This document shows, piece after piece, positions 44,145-54,240 of a stretch of DNA of 64,000 bases. Location: the NCBI GenBank assembly GCA_030180135.1, contig CM058231.1, positions 52,896,235 to 52,960,234 of the forward strand, in the 5' to 3' direction. Under the pieces are notes generated by a model. The model saw only the letters and a list, made by a program, of their open reading frames with translations, was not told the origin of the DNA and did no database searches. Position numbers and translations under genes: made by a program. Every line of letters starts with the position of its first letter. Position 1 is the first letter of the stretch. The stretch comes from Orychophragmus violaceus. Taxonomy: Eukaryota; Streptophyta; Magnoliopsida; Brassicales; Brassicaceae.

Positions 44145-45545
44145 ACTCCCCCACACTTAGCCTTTGCTTGCCCTCAAGCAAAACAGAGAACTAGAATGTA
44201 GTGAAGAGGTTTGAAAACTCTTCAGAAATTCTTTTCATCCTAGAAGCAGTAACACTCAGATTCCCCTTAGTAAACCACATGAAAGAATCAACCTGCAGAC
44301 ATCAAGACCAACATATACTTCCCCCACACTTAGCAACTGTCCTAAGTAAACTCCACAATCACATTCAAGCATTCAAATTCTCCCTACTGACTTCTGCAAG
44401 TATTTAAGTGCGGTCTCACCTAAGGAGTATCGATCAAAGGCACATGGATTCTTACCTTATCAGCTCTAGACCACCATACTATCTTTCTCTAGTCCCTTTC
44501 TTCTCTTTTCCCTTCTTTAGCATTCTGATTTTTCCCCATTGGGTATCATTTTTTTTCTCAATGCTCTTCCCGTTAAGGGGTGTACTTTGGACACATTCCA
44601 TGGATGCACAGGAGATGAGAGTTTTAGCTACCATTCCCATGACCACTTCGGAGTTACTAACTCATCCTCAGTTTATTATTATTTTTTTTTTATGGAAGGG
44701 GAGAAGGGAACTAGATAGGACATGTTTACAGGCTGTGTCAGAACTAACAAGGGAGTCCGACACAAATTATACCAAGCCCTTAGGTGAGAAAATTTAAGTC
44801 AGTATTAGGGTGAAGCCAGTAAAAGATCCTCTGATACCTGAAGTGATGTGGGTGTCCTCAGTAGGTTGATCCATGTCTGGGTTTTCTAATAGTCAGAGAT
44901 ATTCTGCAGCTTCATCCCAATGGTTACTTAAGTTCCTGCAAGTGCTACTAATCTTCTCAAAAAATCATTGTTTCTTACTTAAACAAATTTTGACTCAATA
45001 AAACAAAAATTTTGAAATTTTTTAAATGACTCTATGAAAACAAAAGAAAGAAGTTAGTAGAACCTCCCCCACACTTAAGACACACTGTCCCCAGTGGTGT
45101 CAAGCGAAGGATTGGCAAAAAGAAAAATAAAAATTTGTTTAAGGATGGTTAAGTTCTCTCGGTTTTTACCTCTGTCGCAATCAGGCATCGATCGTTGCAC
45201 TAAGTGCATCGACCGTTACTGTGCGATTTTTCGTTGTGGGTCGATCGTTGCTTAGGACCGCAACGATCGCTGCAGTGCGATTTCGATCGTGGTGTGACGA
45301 TCGACACAATCGTGTGTCGATCGACGCACTGCGTACATCGGATCAGTCAGCAAGTTAGCAGGTTAGTCCGTCGGTTTTTGTCAATTTTGAATCCTGCAAG
45401 CTGAAAACACTAGAAACAGAGTAAAACCGAAGCAACAAGTGTATCTAATCAAGTAGAACCATCCAAACATAGTAGCAAAATAAAAGAACAAGTGCAAGAA
45501 AAGATGATAAGAAAATCAGAGTACAGAACCGATAATCAAGAGATG
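44145..45545 (-). other. Athila-2 3' region with three polypurine-like tracts
   Basis: Very similar to 24338-25600. Tract complements are at 44145-44160 (next to the LTR), 44319-44333 and 45063-45077. The palindromic-unit cluster is at 45186-45335. No gene. Confidence 0.7.
45186..45335. repeat. Cluster of palindromic units in the Athila-2 3' region
   Basis: Units include catcgatcgttgc, catcgaccgttac, gtcgatcgttgc, caacgatcgctgc, gacgatcgacac and gtcgatcgacgc, in the same order as in Athila-1. Differences between copies fall mostly in the second position of the core (GATC or GACC). Confidence 0.8.
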
Positions 45546-45555
45546 ACAGCTACGC

Positions 45556-47056
45556 TCACTCACTATCATCAATCCCTCCATAGCGCTCAGTGTCACTGAC
45601 GTCCGTAGGAGAACGCTGTCTACGTCGTGAAGCAGGGACGGGCTGATGAACTGGTGGCTGTCTCCTGTAAGTGCAGCCACGCATCCACTCCCAAACGGTC
45701 CTCCAGATCCCATCACTACGCTCTCTCCACTCAGCCTCAGAATAATCACCGTAGGGTGCTGTGATCTCAGGATAAGGGCCAATATCAACCGGGGCAGCAG
45801 CAGGCGCCGGGGCAGCAGAGGTCGAAGCTCGTGTGGAAGGCTCTCCCAGCGGATGAGCCATAGAAGGAATCCCACGCTTCTCAGTCTCAGGAAGCTGAAA
45901 TCTCAGAGCCTCTAATGTATCAATCTGTGTCCACCTAGCAGCATGAAGCTCTATACCACACATCCCAGCGGTCGGGTCCTGATAAACCCAAATGCGCCCC
46001 TCCTTGAGCCAGGTAGCGCTCTGCAAATGGCTGAAGTCCAGGAACTCCTTGTCTGTATCACGCTCTGTGACCTGTAGAGGAATCCCGCAATGCATAAAAA
46101 TGGGAGTAAGCTAGCTCCCTACCGTCTCAGTACTGACTCCGTCAAAAGGCTTCGTCTGCAGATCACACAAATGCAAAGCGAAGACAGCTCCCAAGTTGAG
46201 ACCCTTAGTAGGATCTCTCACACCAGACTCTGCAAACTTGTCTCTCAGCCCCATAAACAGCATCTCCATCTCATACTTGCGCATCTTGTTGGACTCAAAC
46301 TTGCATAGCAAGCTCCAACACAAGATACGCGAGACATATCTCAGCACAGGATGCCTCATCATCTTCACCGGTGTGGTCCTGGAGTTGTATCGACCACTGC
46401 CAATACACTCCCAGAATGATCGAGCCTCATCTGGATCCCACTCAAGTGGCATAGCAATGCGCCTCGGCTCAGTACTGAACCCGTAGATCCTGCAGATATC
46501 TAAGAGAGGAATCCGATACCTGACTCCCCAACTCATGAAGGTAAAGATACCTCCTGTAGCGCTCCTGCTATCGGTATCTGGGTAAACCACTCTGCAAGTG
46601 GCTAGGAACTGCCTTAACAACTCAGGAATAGAGATCATAAGGGCGCATTGGCATTGTCCCTAGACCAATGCCTCTGCACACAGCAAGTACCTGCTCATCA
46701 ATCCCCAGACTCTTACAGGTAGAGTAGTCAGCGAACTTGGTTGGCTTGATGGTCATACCACACCAACCACTGTAGAGAAGCGAATCATACTCATCCCACT
46801 GGTTAAGCAGTGATCGCTCTGTAAAGTCTGCAGTCTTGAGGAACGTGCGAATATTCTGTGGCCACTGTCTGGCTGTCGGGATCTCTGTAGCGTCTGCTCG
46901 GGGCCAAGGCAATGCTACTGCTGGACCCACTCTAACATATGGCTCAGGTGGCTGAGAGTCTCTGTGAAACCACTCTGGTGGTGGGATGTACTGTCGTGTG
47001 GCTGCTGATGCTGTTGCTTGTTTCTTGCGGGGTTGTCTGCGAGATGCCATCTGCAT
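45556..47056 (-). pseudogene. Athila-2 extra ORF (Athila ORF1-like), three pieces
   Basis: Three consecutive minus-strand frames form one broken protein: 47056-46622, 46638-46111 and 46095-45556. A frameshift lies near 46630 and a TAG at 46111-46113. The N-terminus is basic (MASRRQPRKKQATA), then PPPEWFHRDSQPPEP. The middle has WDEYDSLLYSGW and FTFMSWGVRYRIPLLDICRI; the C-terminus is A/P-rich then acidic, ending DVSDTERYGGIDDSE. The middle resembles the Athila ORF-1 family of unknown function; this is from memory of its general features and unconfirmed. Transmembrane segments are not obvious. It occupies the place downstream of protease where Athila elements carry an extra ORF. The ATG follows a strong splice-acceptor-like tract by none to six bases. 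Confidence 0.55.
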
Positions 47057-47394
47057 AATAAAGAAAAAATTTTAAACGATTAGTCTCGGCAGACTCTCTG
47101 TGAAACCGCGAAGCAACGACCGTTGCATCTAAGGCATCGATCGTTGCAAGGCGATTTCATTCATCGAACATTTCCGTTGCATAAATGCAACGACCGTTGC
47201 ATTGCGATTTCGCCGCAAACAATCAACAAAATTCAGTCCAAATTCATGCCACATTATCCCAAATCAGTCTAGAATCACAACCTACATCCCAAAATCAGTC
47301 TAATTACGCACGCAAACATCAAAATCAGTTCAAAATTCTCAAACCCTAAAACCCTAAAATTGAATCCAAAAATCGAAAAATAGAAGTACATTAC
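47051..47394 (-). other. Possible intron before the Athila-2 extra ORF
   Basis: On the minus strand, ccaag/gtaatg at about 47394 is a good donor and a T-rich tract ending atgcag at 47051 a good acceptor. The ATG follows at once. The interval is 344 nt and contains palindromic units at 47110-47205. A spliced mRNA would give the extra ORF its own message; this is inferred. Confidence 0.45.
47110..47205. repeat. Palindromic units upstream of the extra ORF
   Basis: caacgaccgttgc, catcgatcgttgc and caacgaccgttgc, two of them followed by gcgatttc. They lie within the possible 344-nt intron. Confidence 0.75.
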
Positions 47395-47930
47395 CTTGGA
47401 TTCTTGAGATATGAGCTATAGAAACGGGTTTAGAGCGTAAAATAGGAAGTATCAGTGATTGAATCGAAGAAAAATGATGAGAAATCAGGATTTTTAGGTG
47501 TGGAGGTTCGGTGTACGGACGGCGAAATGAGGAAGAAAAGAGAAGAGAAGGGTTTAAGGCCACTTACCTCGATCGTGTGTGCAACAATCGTTGCTTAGGG
47601 GCAACGACCGATGCTGGTAAAATCGAAATCGATTTCCGGTTTAGCGTGTACCTTAATTTTGCAATTAAACCAATTGCAACGACCGTTGCGTATGAGCAAC
47701 GATCGTCACAATGCGATTACCCCTCTTCGTCAAATCTCCTTGCAACGACCGGTGCACATGTGCATCGACTCGAGTTTTGTATCTGAAACTTAGCAAAAAC
47801 AAAAACGAAAACGTGAAATCCTTAGAAAAACACCAAAAATAAGAAAGAATAGAAACTAAACCTAACAGTGGGTTGCCTCCCACTCAGCGCTTGTTTAAGG
47901 TCATTAGCTTGACCGGACGAACAAGATCTT
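47395..47930 (-). other. Athila-2 spacer between protease and extra ORF
   Basis: No gene. It contains palindromic units at 47565-47770 and, on the minus strand, a consensus donor gag/gtaagtg at about 47562-47573, directly after the units. The block gggttgcctcccactcagcg at about 47873 marks the junction that in Athila-1 and Athila-3 leads to the 3' region. Confidence 0.55.
47565..47770. repeat. Palindromic units in the Athila-2 spacer
   Basis: caacaatcgttgc, caacgaccgatgc, caacgaccgttgc, caacgatcgtcac and caacgaccggtgc, with cores about 20-22 bp apart within pairs. Confidence 0.75.
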
Positions 47931-48440
47931 TCAGGCACCACGAGATCTTGACAAAGACTTTTTCTGTCTCTGTTCAAGTCTCCTTATCCAAGGTGGCGAG
48001 TAGGCTGTTGCAGAATGCTCATGTCCAAGAAAAGAAGGAGTAAAATGTGATCCAGGATCTAGAACCACAGTGTCATCCGGCTGCTCATCATCTGCATCTA
48101 TAATGGTGAAGGTCTGCCCATCTATCAGTGGCTTGCGCAGCTTGTCCATCTCAAAATGCAGCGGCTCATCTCCCAGATGGAGGTCTATCAGACTGTGTCT
48201 AACATCTATCACTGCCCCCGCTGTAGCCAAAAATGGTCTTCCAAGTAGCAACGCTTCATCCGGATCACAGTCATATTTCAGCACTAGGAAGTCTGTTGGA
48301 ACCAAATAGTTTCCAACTCTCACCGGGACGTCCTCAAGGAGTCCTTCCGGAACTCGTATAGACTGATCAGCTAGGACAAGAGAGGTCCTAGTAGGAGTAA
48401 AATCCAGCATACCTAGCTTCTCTGCCACAGAATATGGCAT
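47931..48440 (-). pseudogene. Athila-2 protease and C-terminal part of gag
   Basis: The frame begins within the protease (MPYSVAEKLGMLDFTPT), just after the position of the catalytic DLG motif, and has LLLGRPFLATAG. It ends with GHEHSATAYSPPW and SRGA, as in Athila-3. The catalytic Asp and everything between capsid and protease are missing through an internal deletion. A protease without its Asp cannot act. Confidence 0.8.
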
Positions 48441-49185
48441 AAGACTTCCAGCAGCTCCCAGGCAGCTTTTAAAGGCTCCACAGCTCCTTGGGAGAATATG
48501 AGTATGTCCTGTCTGGACTGATCTGAACGTGAATCATCATAGAAATGACGTAGGAACTCACTCTTCAGGGCTGCCCAAGTATCAAACTGCCCAGGTGGCA
48601 GTTGTTTCAGCCATGCACCAGCGTCTCCAGCGAGACGGTGCAGAAAGAGTTTAAGGAACATATAATCCTGGAAAACTCCATCATACTTCATGCCAGTGAC
48701 TATGTCCTCAAACGAATCAATATGATCCATAGGCTGCTCTGTTGGGTGGCCATGGAATGCATTCTGTCTCATCAGCGAGTAGTAGATAGTCTTGATCTCA
48801 AAATCATTCCTCTCAAAGCCATGCATCACCAAAGCTGACCGATTTGCATGAAACTCATCCGGTCTGTTGTAGTCAGCTAAGGTCCTCTCATGTACAACCA
48901 TCTCTCTACCTTGGGCCTATCCTTGACCCTGGTTCTGCTCCTGTTGCGGTGGCTCAGGAGGATCAGGGATGACATTCCCTTCAGCATCAACCCTTTGCCA
49001 AGCAGCATTGTACGGGTTGTTATCCCTCAAAGTACCTTGAGCATCGCGTACTAGAATTAGCTTCTGTACTACCATTCTTTATCTTCTTTCTCTTCTGTTA
49101 GTCCTCTCTAGACGTCCAAGTTCTTCAAGATCGAGATTGATTGGGTTCGAGTTCGGATTACTTCGAGTTTCACGCTTCTGCATAA
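48413..49185 (-). pseudogene. Athila-2 gag, truncated by internal deletion
   Basis: The main frame 48901-48413 has HERTLADYNRPDEFHANRS, FEIKTIYYSLMRQNAFHG and SEFLRHFYDDSRSDQSRQDI. It stops matching after QGAVEPLKAAW, where sequence jumps into protease in another frame. The junction near 48455-48475 has the short shared word cagct/gcagc. The N-terminal charged region (RRERR-like) lies upstream to about 49185 with a frameshift and a small deletion relative to Athila-1. Confidence 0.8.
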
Positions 49186-49190
49186 ACTGT

Positions 49191-49305
49191 CTATAATCGT
49201 CAAGCAACGATCGATGCTATCAGTGCAACGATCGATTCAATCTCAAATCGCTTAGTGACGATCGACACAAGAGGTGCAACGATCGATGCAAGGCGAAATC
49301 GGTAC
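49191..49305 (-). other. Athila-2 leader interval of 115 nt with palindromic units
   Basis: Minus-strand cgcag/gtaccg at the start and attatag at the end, four cgatcg cores inside. The length is identical to that of Athila-1 and Athila-3. Confidence 0.55.
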
Positions 49306-49421
49306 CTGCGACAGAGAGAAAACAGAGAAAAAGTTTAGTAAAATAAAAACGAAAACAAAAACAAAAAAGAAAAATTCCTAGTAAAAACCCTAAGTTCGGT
49401 CCTATCGAAGACTCTAAGAGT

Positions 49422-49438
49422 CCCCGGCAACGGCGCCA
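49422..49438 (-). promoter_or_regulatory. Athila-2 primer-binding site (tRNA-Asp type)
   Basis: Minus strand TGGCGCCGTTGCCGGGG, next to the 5' LTR, as in Athila-1. Confidence 0.92.
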
Positions 49439-49444
49439 AAATCT

Positions 49445-50639
49445 TGATAGGTCTAAGTTTTAATCCCTATACTAACTGCAAGTGCACAGTAATGTCAATG
49501 TAGTATATAGGATATCGAATCCAAAGAGACTCTGGTCTCGATAGATCAGAACCGTAGAGATTAATACTAAGAATAAAGCAGGTGGTGAATGAAATAAAAG
49601 CAAGCAAATAAAGTAAATCAGTAGCAGGAATTTGTTGTGAAAGCAATTAACTAAAAGCGCTAAGTCTAGGGAATTCTCAGGAAATCAGACAGGCAGACAA
49701 GTTAATCAGTCAGGATCAAATTAAACTCAGTTCTAGAACTCAAATCACGGAATTAGAATTAACCAAATCTCTTTTCGAAAATCCTCTAAGTCTAAGTGCA
49801 GTAATCCAAATCTCTTTGCAATTACCAACAGATTAAACCATCATTAATTTCAAGTTCGATATGTTCACAATTAAACTAAACCAAATCTCTTTGCGAATAA
49901 TTCAATTGCTCAATCTAAATAGTTCAGATTCTAAACCACACTTTCGTGTCGTATTTAGCAACCTAAGATCTAGATTCTAATTGATCAAGTTAGAACTAGC
50001 ATTAAGCACAATTTAGTTTGAAGAACATTCTATTCATGTGAATCCTTAACTGAATTAAACAAGTCTAGCAAGTCATAAAATCCTTAATGAGAAACCCTCA
50101 ACTTAACTATGAATCTACTCAGACATGATTAATGAAACAGAAATCATAGAAATAATAGATTGCATAAAAGAAATTAAATAGATAAAGGGGTTCGAAATCT
50201 TCTCCAAAATAGATGAAGTACAGGATTAGATCAGCCCCAAAAGCTCTAAAAATCTCTTAGCTCTAAGTATCAAAGCGTCTCTAAAATAAAAGCCAAAACT
50301 CTAAATATATAGGAAAAATCTCGGCTGGGGCTTCAGTGTAAATACTGGAACTTTTCTGGGCTTTTCTGCAAATCTTCATAACTTCGTTAAACCGCCGCGT
50401 TCGGCCCATCTCGCTAGTGTGTCGATCGACACCAAAGGTGTGTCGATCGATGCATGATCATCAAGTCGGACAGTGAGTTAAACTCTCGGCCAAAATGCTC
50501 CAAAACTCCCAAAATACTCCAAAATCTCCACATTAGCTCCAAACCTGATTAAACCTATAAAAGACTCTAAAAGAACACAAAAGACACTAAAAACACAACT
50601 ATATCATGGCATAAAACCGGTAAAAACCATGATATATCA
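49445..50639 (-). repeat. Athila-2 5' LTR
   Basis: 1195 bp, TGATAGG...ATATATCA, with the two-unit palindromic doublet at 50417-50453. Confidence 0.93.
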
Positions 50640-50644
50640 CACCT

Positions 50645-50879
50645 CTGAGGTTTGAAGACACTGACCCCAACCTGCAAGGAGAAATTCAATCTAGACTAGG
50701 ACCGGCGTGTAACCGAGGATATAATTGGTGCTTGAAAAAGCCTTTCGTGAAGTAACCATTTTTATAAAATTTGGCAAACACTTTAATTTTTTTTTGAAAA
50801 CTCAATTTTTGGGTAAACAACGAAAGTTGATCCCCCAGGACAGCACTGGGGGACCTTAACCTAGGCTCTGATACCAAAT
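50645..50879 (-). promoter_or_regulatory. LARD-1 leader and primer-binding site (tRNA-Met type)
   Basis: The plus-strand ggctctgatacca at 50864-50876 is the complement of TGGTATCAGAGCC, next to the LTR end at 50880. It fixes LARD-1 on the minus strand. The rest of the 235 bp has no gene. Confidence 0.85.
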
Positions 50880-52161
50880 TGTAACACCCGTCTCCCGGAA
50901 AACCGGAGACCCGGCGTTAAGGCACTCGTCGAACCGGATTCGGTCCGACCGACCTGCCTTTCCAACTGGTCCCAGGCTCCCAGGCGCTTCCTTCGTATTC
51001 AAATCCACCAATGACGTCACACGACCGATCAGTCCTGCATCCGGACCTGCAAGAAAAAGGGGGATAGGAAAGAAAAGGAGGACTGAGTAATTGTTTCAAA
51101 CACAATTACCCAGCGAGGGCGGATTTAAGGAACCCGCGATCTCGGCTTATGCCACAAAATTACGAATCACAAGTCCTAGGCTAATATCACCTTTTAATCA
51201 CGCCCGAAGGCTTCACCACAAAATTCTAAGTCCATTCGTGCTTACCAGGCCCCACATCCTTCACACTCCTGGACACCTACAACCCAAAGCTCACACAAAA
51301 CAGCCTGAAGCTCAACAACAGCCCGAAGCTCAACAACATGGTGGGGAGCTCACCAAAACCCCTTCGCGACGATACAAAGGACGCGTACCAATCCCGTAAT
51401 ACGCGCCCTGCCACTCAACACCCTTTCGGGGGCCTTACCACAATTCTACTTCACACATATCCATCAAGCACAAGAAACGTTTTCGGTTTAAGCGATAACC
51501 TAGCAGTTCTATGTTCTTTCAATAAATCACATCGAATACTCAAATATCCCTACTCTACCTAGGAAAGACAATATTAAAAGAGGAATATCGTCCGGAATTG
51601 TTTGAAGCAAGCAAGGGTCAAGACCGATCCTCACCTCGGCCAAAGAAGGGGCAAAATCGTAAACCGGAAGTTCCATTAGCCCAAACGGATATCAGATCTG
51701 GAAAAAGACGGAAAACAAGTGGACGAGCTAGTTATGATCAATTGAAAATGATCAGCCCAAACCAGCTAAACCGAACTAAACCGGAATTGAAATTGAATTT
51801 AAAATTGAAATTGGGAAAACGAACCAAACCGAATGGTCAACGGTTCGACCCGGTCAATGACCCGACCCGATCAACGATCCGACCTGACCCGGTCAACGGC
51901 GGCGGCGGACGGCGGCTCCGGCGACGTGTGTCTCCGGCGGTGGCGGCGCGTATGATCTACTCGCCGAGCTTCTGGTGGCGCGTGCGGGCGCATCCGGTGT
52001 CTTCTGGAGGCGTGGCTGGTCTCGTTGGCTTCGTCCTATCGAGATAAACGCGATGGTGGTCTCGGATTTTCCAGATTCTTCACGGTCAGAAAGATACGAG
52101 GCTTTTAGTGTTCGGGTTGAAGAAAGTCAGATCTGTAAAAAGGTTTACTGGATCTCTTTAG
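50880..52161 (-). repeat. LARD-1 5' LTR, truncated
   Basis: Matches 39925-41304 with small indels, for example in the accgaacc and gacccg repeats. Similarity ends at ggatctctttag (52150-52161), leaving out about 230 bp of LTR and the insertion boundary. Confidence 0.83.
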
Positions 52162-53339
52162 TTTACTGCTGGTTTATGAATTGGTTTAAAATAGTTTATT
52201 AAACTTATTTGCTTCCAATGTGAATACACATTGTTTTTAACCATGTTAGCTATTTCGATCCAGAGTCGGACGTGCAGCTCTATCCAATAAGAAGGACGTA
52301 CAAACTCATTAACGCTGCATCGGATGTATCGATTAATAATCAACCCGTCTCGGTTCAAGATAATCATCAACAAAGCAAATATCCAAAAACGTTCGCCGAC
52401 GTTCCATTCAAAACTGAAAGCTAAGTTATTCAATAATTATTTATTCTCTCTTACCGAGTTACGCTCAAGTTATATCCGAGCAAAACCTACACTCAAAGTA
52501 TTTACCGAGTTACGCAGAAGTTATATCCGAACAAAACCTACACTCGAAGTATTTACCGAGTTACACTCAAGTTATATTCGGGCAAAACGTACACTCGAAG
52601 TATTTACCGATTTATGCTCAAGTTATATCCGGAAAACCTACACTGAAAGTATGTACCGAGTTACCCTCAAGTTATATTCGGGCAAAACGTACACTCGAAG
52701 TATTTACCAAGTTACAGTCAAGTTATATGCGAGCAAAACCTACAGTCCCACTCGACTATTTACCGAGTTACGCTCACCATACTTACCGAGCCACGCTCGA
52801 CGTATTTACCGAGCTACGCATGACGAACTACTTTACACCCACTTCTTTGCCAGTTGTCCGGTTTACGCGCTCCATGGGTGCAGTGGTGAAATAACCCACA
52901 CCTTTGTTATACAAACAAAGGATTAAGCCGGGAATCGCCCCTAATCCATAATTCAGTCGGACTAAGTAAGCCGACCTGCCTAGCATAGCCGAAGTCGAAT
53001 TAGGGGATAAGTATAATCTGACGTCTGCGTCGCTCCGACCCAATATAATTACAAATCCAAATCTTCACTCGCAGAATAAAAGCCGAGTCTTTACTCGCAA
53101 AACCAAAAGCAGTGTCTTCACTCGCAATGTCGCAAAGCCGAGATCATCCTCACATATTCATAGGTCAAGATCACGGCCACCAACAAAGTCGATCTCATCT
53201 ACAACGCCAACAAAAAGAAGAAAGAAGAAGAAAACAAGAAGCACAAAGAGACGATCTACTTGATTGCGACGAACAATCACTTCTATAAATTTGCCGAGTA
53301 CGTCTTCGACTCAACTCGCCGAACTGTGGAGGGGCTTAC
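52162..53339 (+). other. Tat-1 3' region with tandem repeats and polypurine-like tract
   Basis: No recognised gene. It contains a 51-bp tandem array and short actcgca-rich repeats at 53060-53140. It ends with gtggaggggctta (53325-53337), a plausible polypurine tract beside the 3' LTR. Tandem arrays upstream of the 3' LTR are a known habit of Tat-lineage elements. Confidence 0.6.
52452..52745 (+). repeat. Tandem repeat of about 51 bp, six units
   Basis: Each unit reads like taccgagttacgctcaagtt, then atatccgagcaaaacctaca, then ctc(g/a)aagtattt. Six units follow each other, one of them 3 bp shorter. Decayed half-units continue to about 52830. Because 51 is 17 codons, a 200-codon frame (52324-52926) runs through it as a repetitive protein; I consider that frame a by-product. 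Confidence 0.85.
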
Positions 53340-53831
53340 TCTTGGAGATGGATTTAGCACTCCACGGTCTAACATAGATCAGCTCTTTAAGCTCAAGCCC
53401 AATAACAACAAAGAAGAAAAGCCCATGTCGGCATGTACAAAAAGAGGAAAGTATGGTTAAGTAAATTAACCATATTTAAGAAAAGGAAAAAGATAAAGAT
53501 AAATATCCAAAAAGGAATGAGATCTAAGTATATGTTATTTTGACAATATCAATATAATAGAGAATTTAGGAAAATAACCTAACTCTCCTGATATAAATAT
53601 ACTTCTCATGCGAGTAAAAATAAGTATCTTTTTCATATTCACCTTCTAGGTTCACAAATTGTACTCAAACCCTAGGCAGAGAGATCAATCGATCTTGACC
53701 AGCCAATCTAATAAGACTAGAATTTTCGGGCCCTTTCGTTATTGCCTTTTAGTCGTTTGATTAGTATTATTCATGTCCCGAATTTTTATATCAGTTTATT
53801 TAATTGATCGTTGTGATTCTCTGAATCAACA
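53340..53831 (+). repeat. Tat-1 3' LTR
   Basis: 492 bp, ends AATCAACA. The expected initial TG is TC at 53340-53341. Confidence 0.87.
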
Positions 53832-54240
53832 ACTTGTTTAGTCTTAAATGCATTTTTCCATTCATCACCCTCTTTCATTCTAATTTGGTGGTATCCACTC
53901 TTAAGATCGAACTTAGAAAAGATGTTAGAACCATGCAATTCATCTAACATATCATCTAGTCTAGGTATAGAGTGGCGACACTTCACTGTTATGTTATTGA
54001 TGGCTCTGCAGTCTACACACATCCTCCAACTAACATCCTTCTTTGGCACCAATAGTACATGTACATCACTGGGACTCATACTCTCACAAATATGGCCTTT
54101 ATACATAAGCTCAGTGACTTGCTTCTGTATTTTTTTGGTCCCCACATGATTAGCTCTGTAGGCAGGTCTATTTGGCAAAGAAGCTCCTGGAATGAATTCT
54201 ATTTGTTGATCAATGCTTATAATGGGTGGTAAGCCTTATG
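53832..54240 (-). pseudogene. Gypsy-2 reverse transcriptase, upstream half
   Basis: The frame contains QVTELMYKGHICESMSPSDV, LLVPKKDVSWRMCVDCRAIN, SIPRLDDMLDELHG and FSKFDLKSGYHQIRM, then KNAFKTKQ, where Tat-1 interrupts. The expected continuation lies at 39246 on the minus strand. The last residues of the open frame come from the Tat-1 LTR. It is a close relative of Gypsy-1 12480-12785. Confidence 0.85.

Larger units (their letters stand above)
42971..50639 (-). mobile_element. Athila-2: non-autonomous Athila element with an extra ORF
   Basis: Termini are TGATAGG and ATATATCA, with a perfect duplication cacct at 42966-42970 and 50640-50644. LTRs are 1174 bp (left) and 1195 bp (right); a 21-bp loss in the left copy explains the difference. 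Roughly 33 substitutions by eye. On the minus strand: LTR, tRNA-Asp primer site, 115-nt leader interval, gag joined by deletion to protease, then a long non-coding segment and an extra ORF, 3' region, LTR. There is no reverse transcriptase, RNase H or integrase. Confidence 0.93.
39925..52161 (-). mobile_element. LARD-1: large non-coding LTR element, split by Athila-2
   Basis: The left LTR is 39925-41532 (1608 bp). The right copy is 50880-52161 and lacks about the last 230 bp. Between them, apart from Athila-2, there are only about 1.7 kb. The minus-strand polypurine tract aagagggggagaat precedes the left LTR, and a tRNA-Met primer site precedes the right one, so it runs on the minus strand. 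No gag or pol is recognised; it is non-autonomous. A left target copy would be tacat (39920-39924); the right end is truncated, so no duplication can be checked. Confidence 0.8.
39247..53831 (+). mobile_element. Tat-1: Tat-like LTR element inserted in Gypsy-2
   Basis: Two 492-bp LTRs (39247-39738 and 53340-53831) flank a leader with a Tat-type primer site, about 130 bp of possible gag, then LARD-1, then a non-coding 3' region with tandem repeats and a polypurine-like tract. Flanking bases are cattg and acttg, an imperfect 5-bp duplication. That Gypsy-2 reverse transcriptase is split exactly here supports the borders. No polymerase or integrase is present. The family is assigned from the primer site and 3' repeats only. 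Confidence 0.8.

Noticed and set aside
45646..45915. Plus-strand ORFs opposite the Athila-2 extra ORF and opposite gag (for example 30281-30556)
   Set aside because: These are antisense shadows of the minus-strand coding frames, without homology of their own.
52452..52745. Regular repeats that could suggest a CRISPR array
   Set aside because: Units are contiguous with no unique spacers, there are no cas genes, and the context is a plant retrotransposon.
52324..52926. 200-codon ORF in the Tat-1 3' region
   Set aside because: The frame is explained by a tandem repeat whose period is divisible by three. No protein family recognised.
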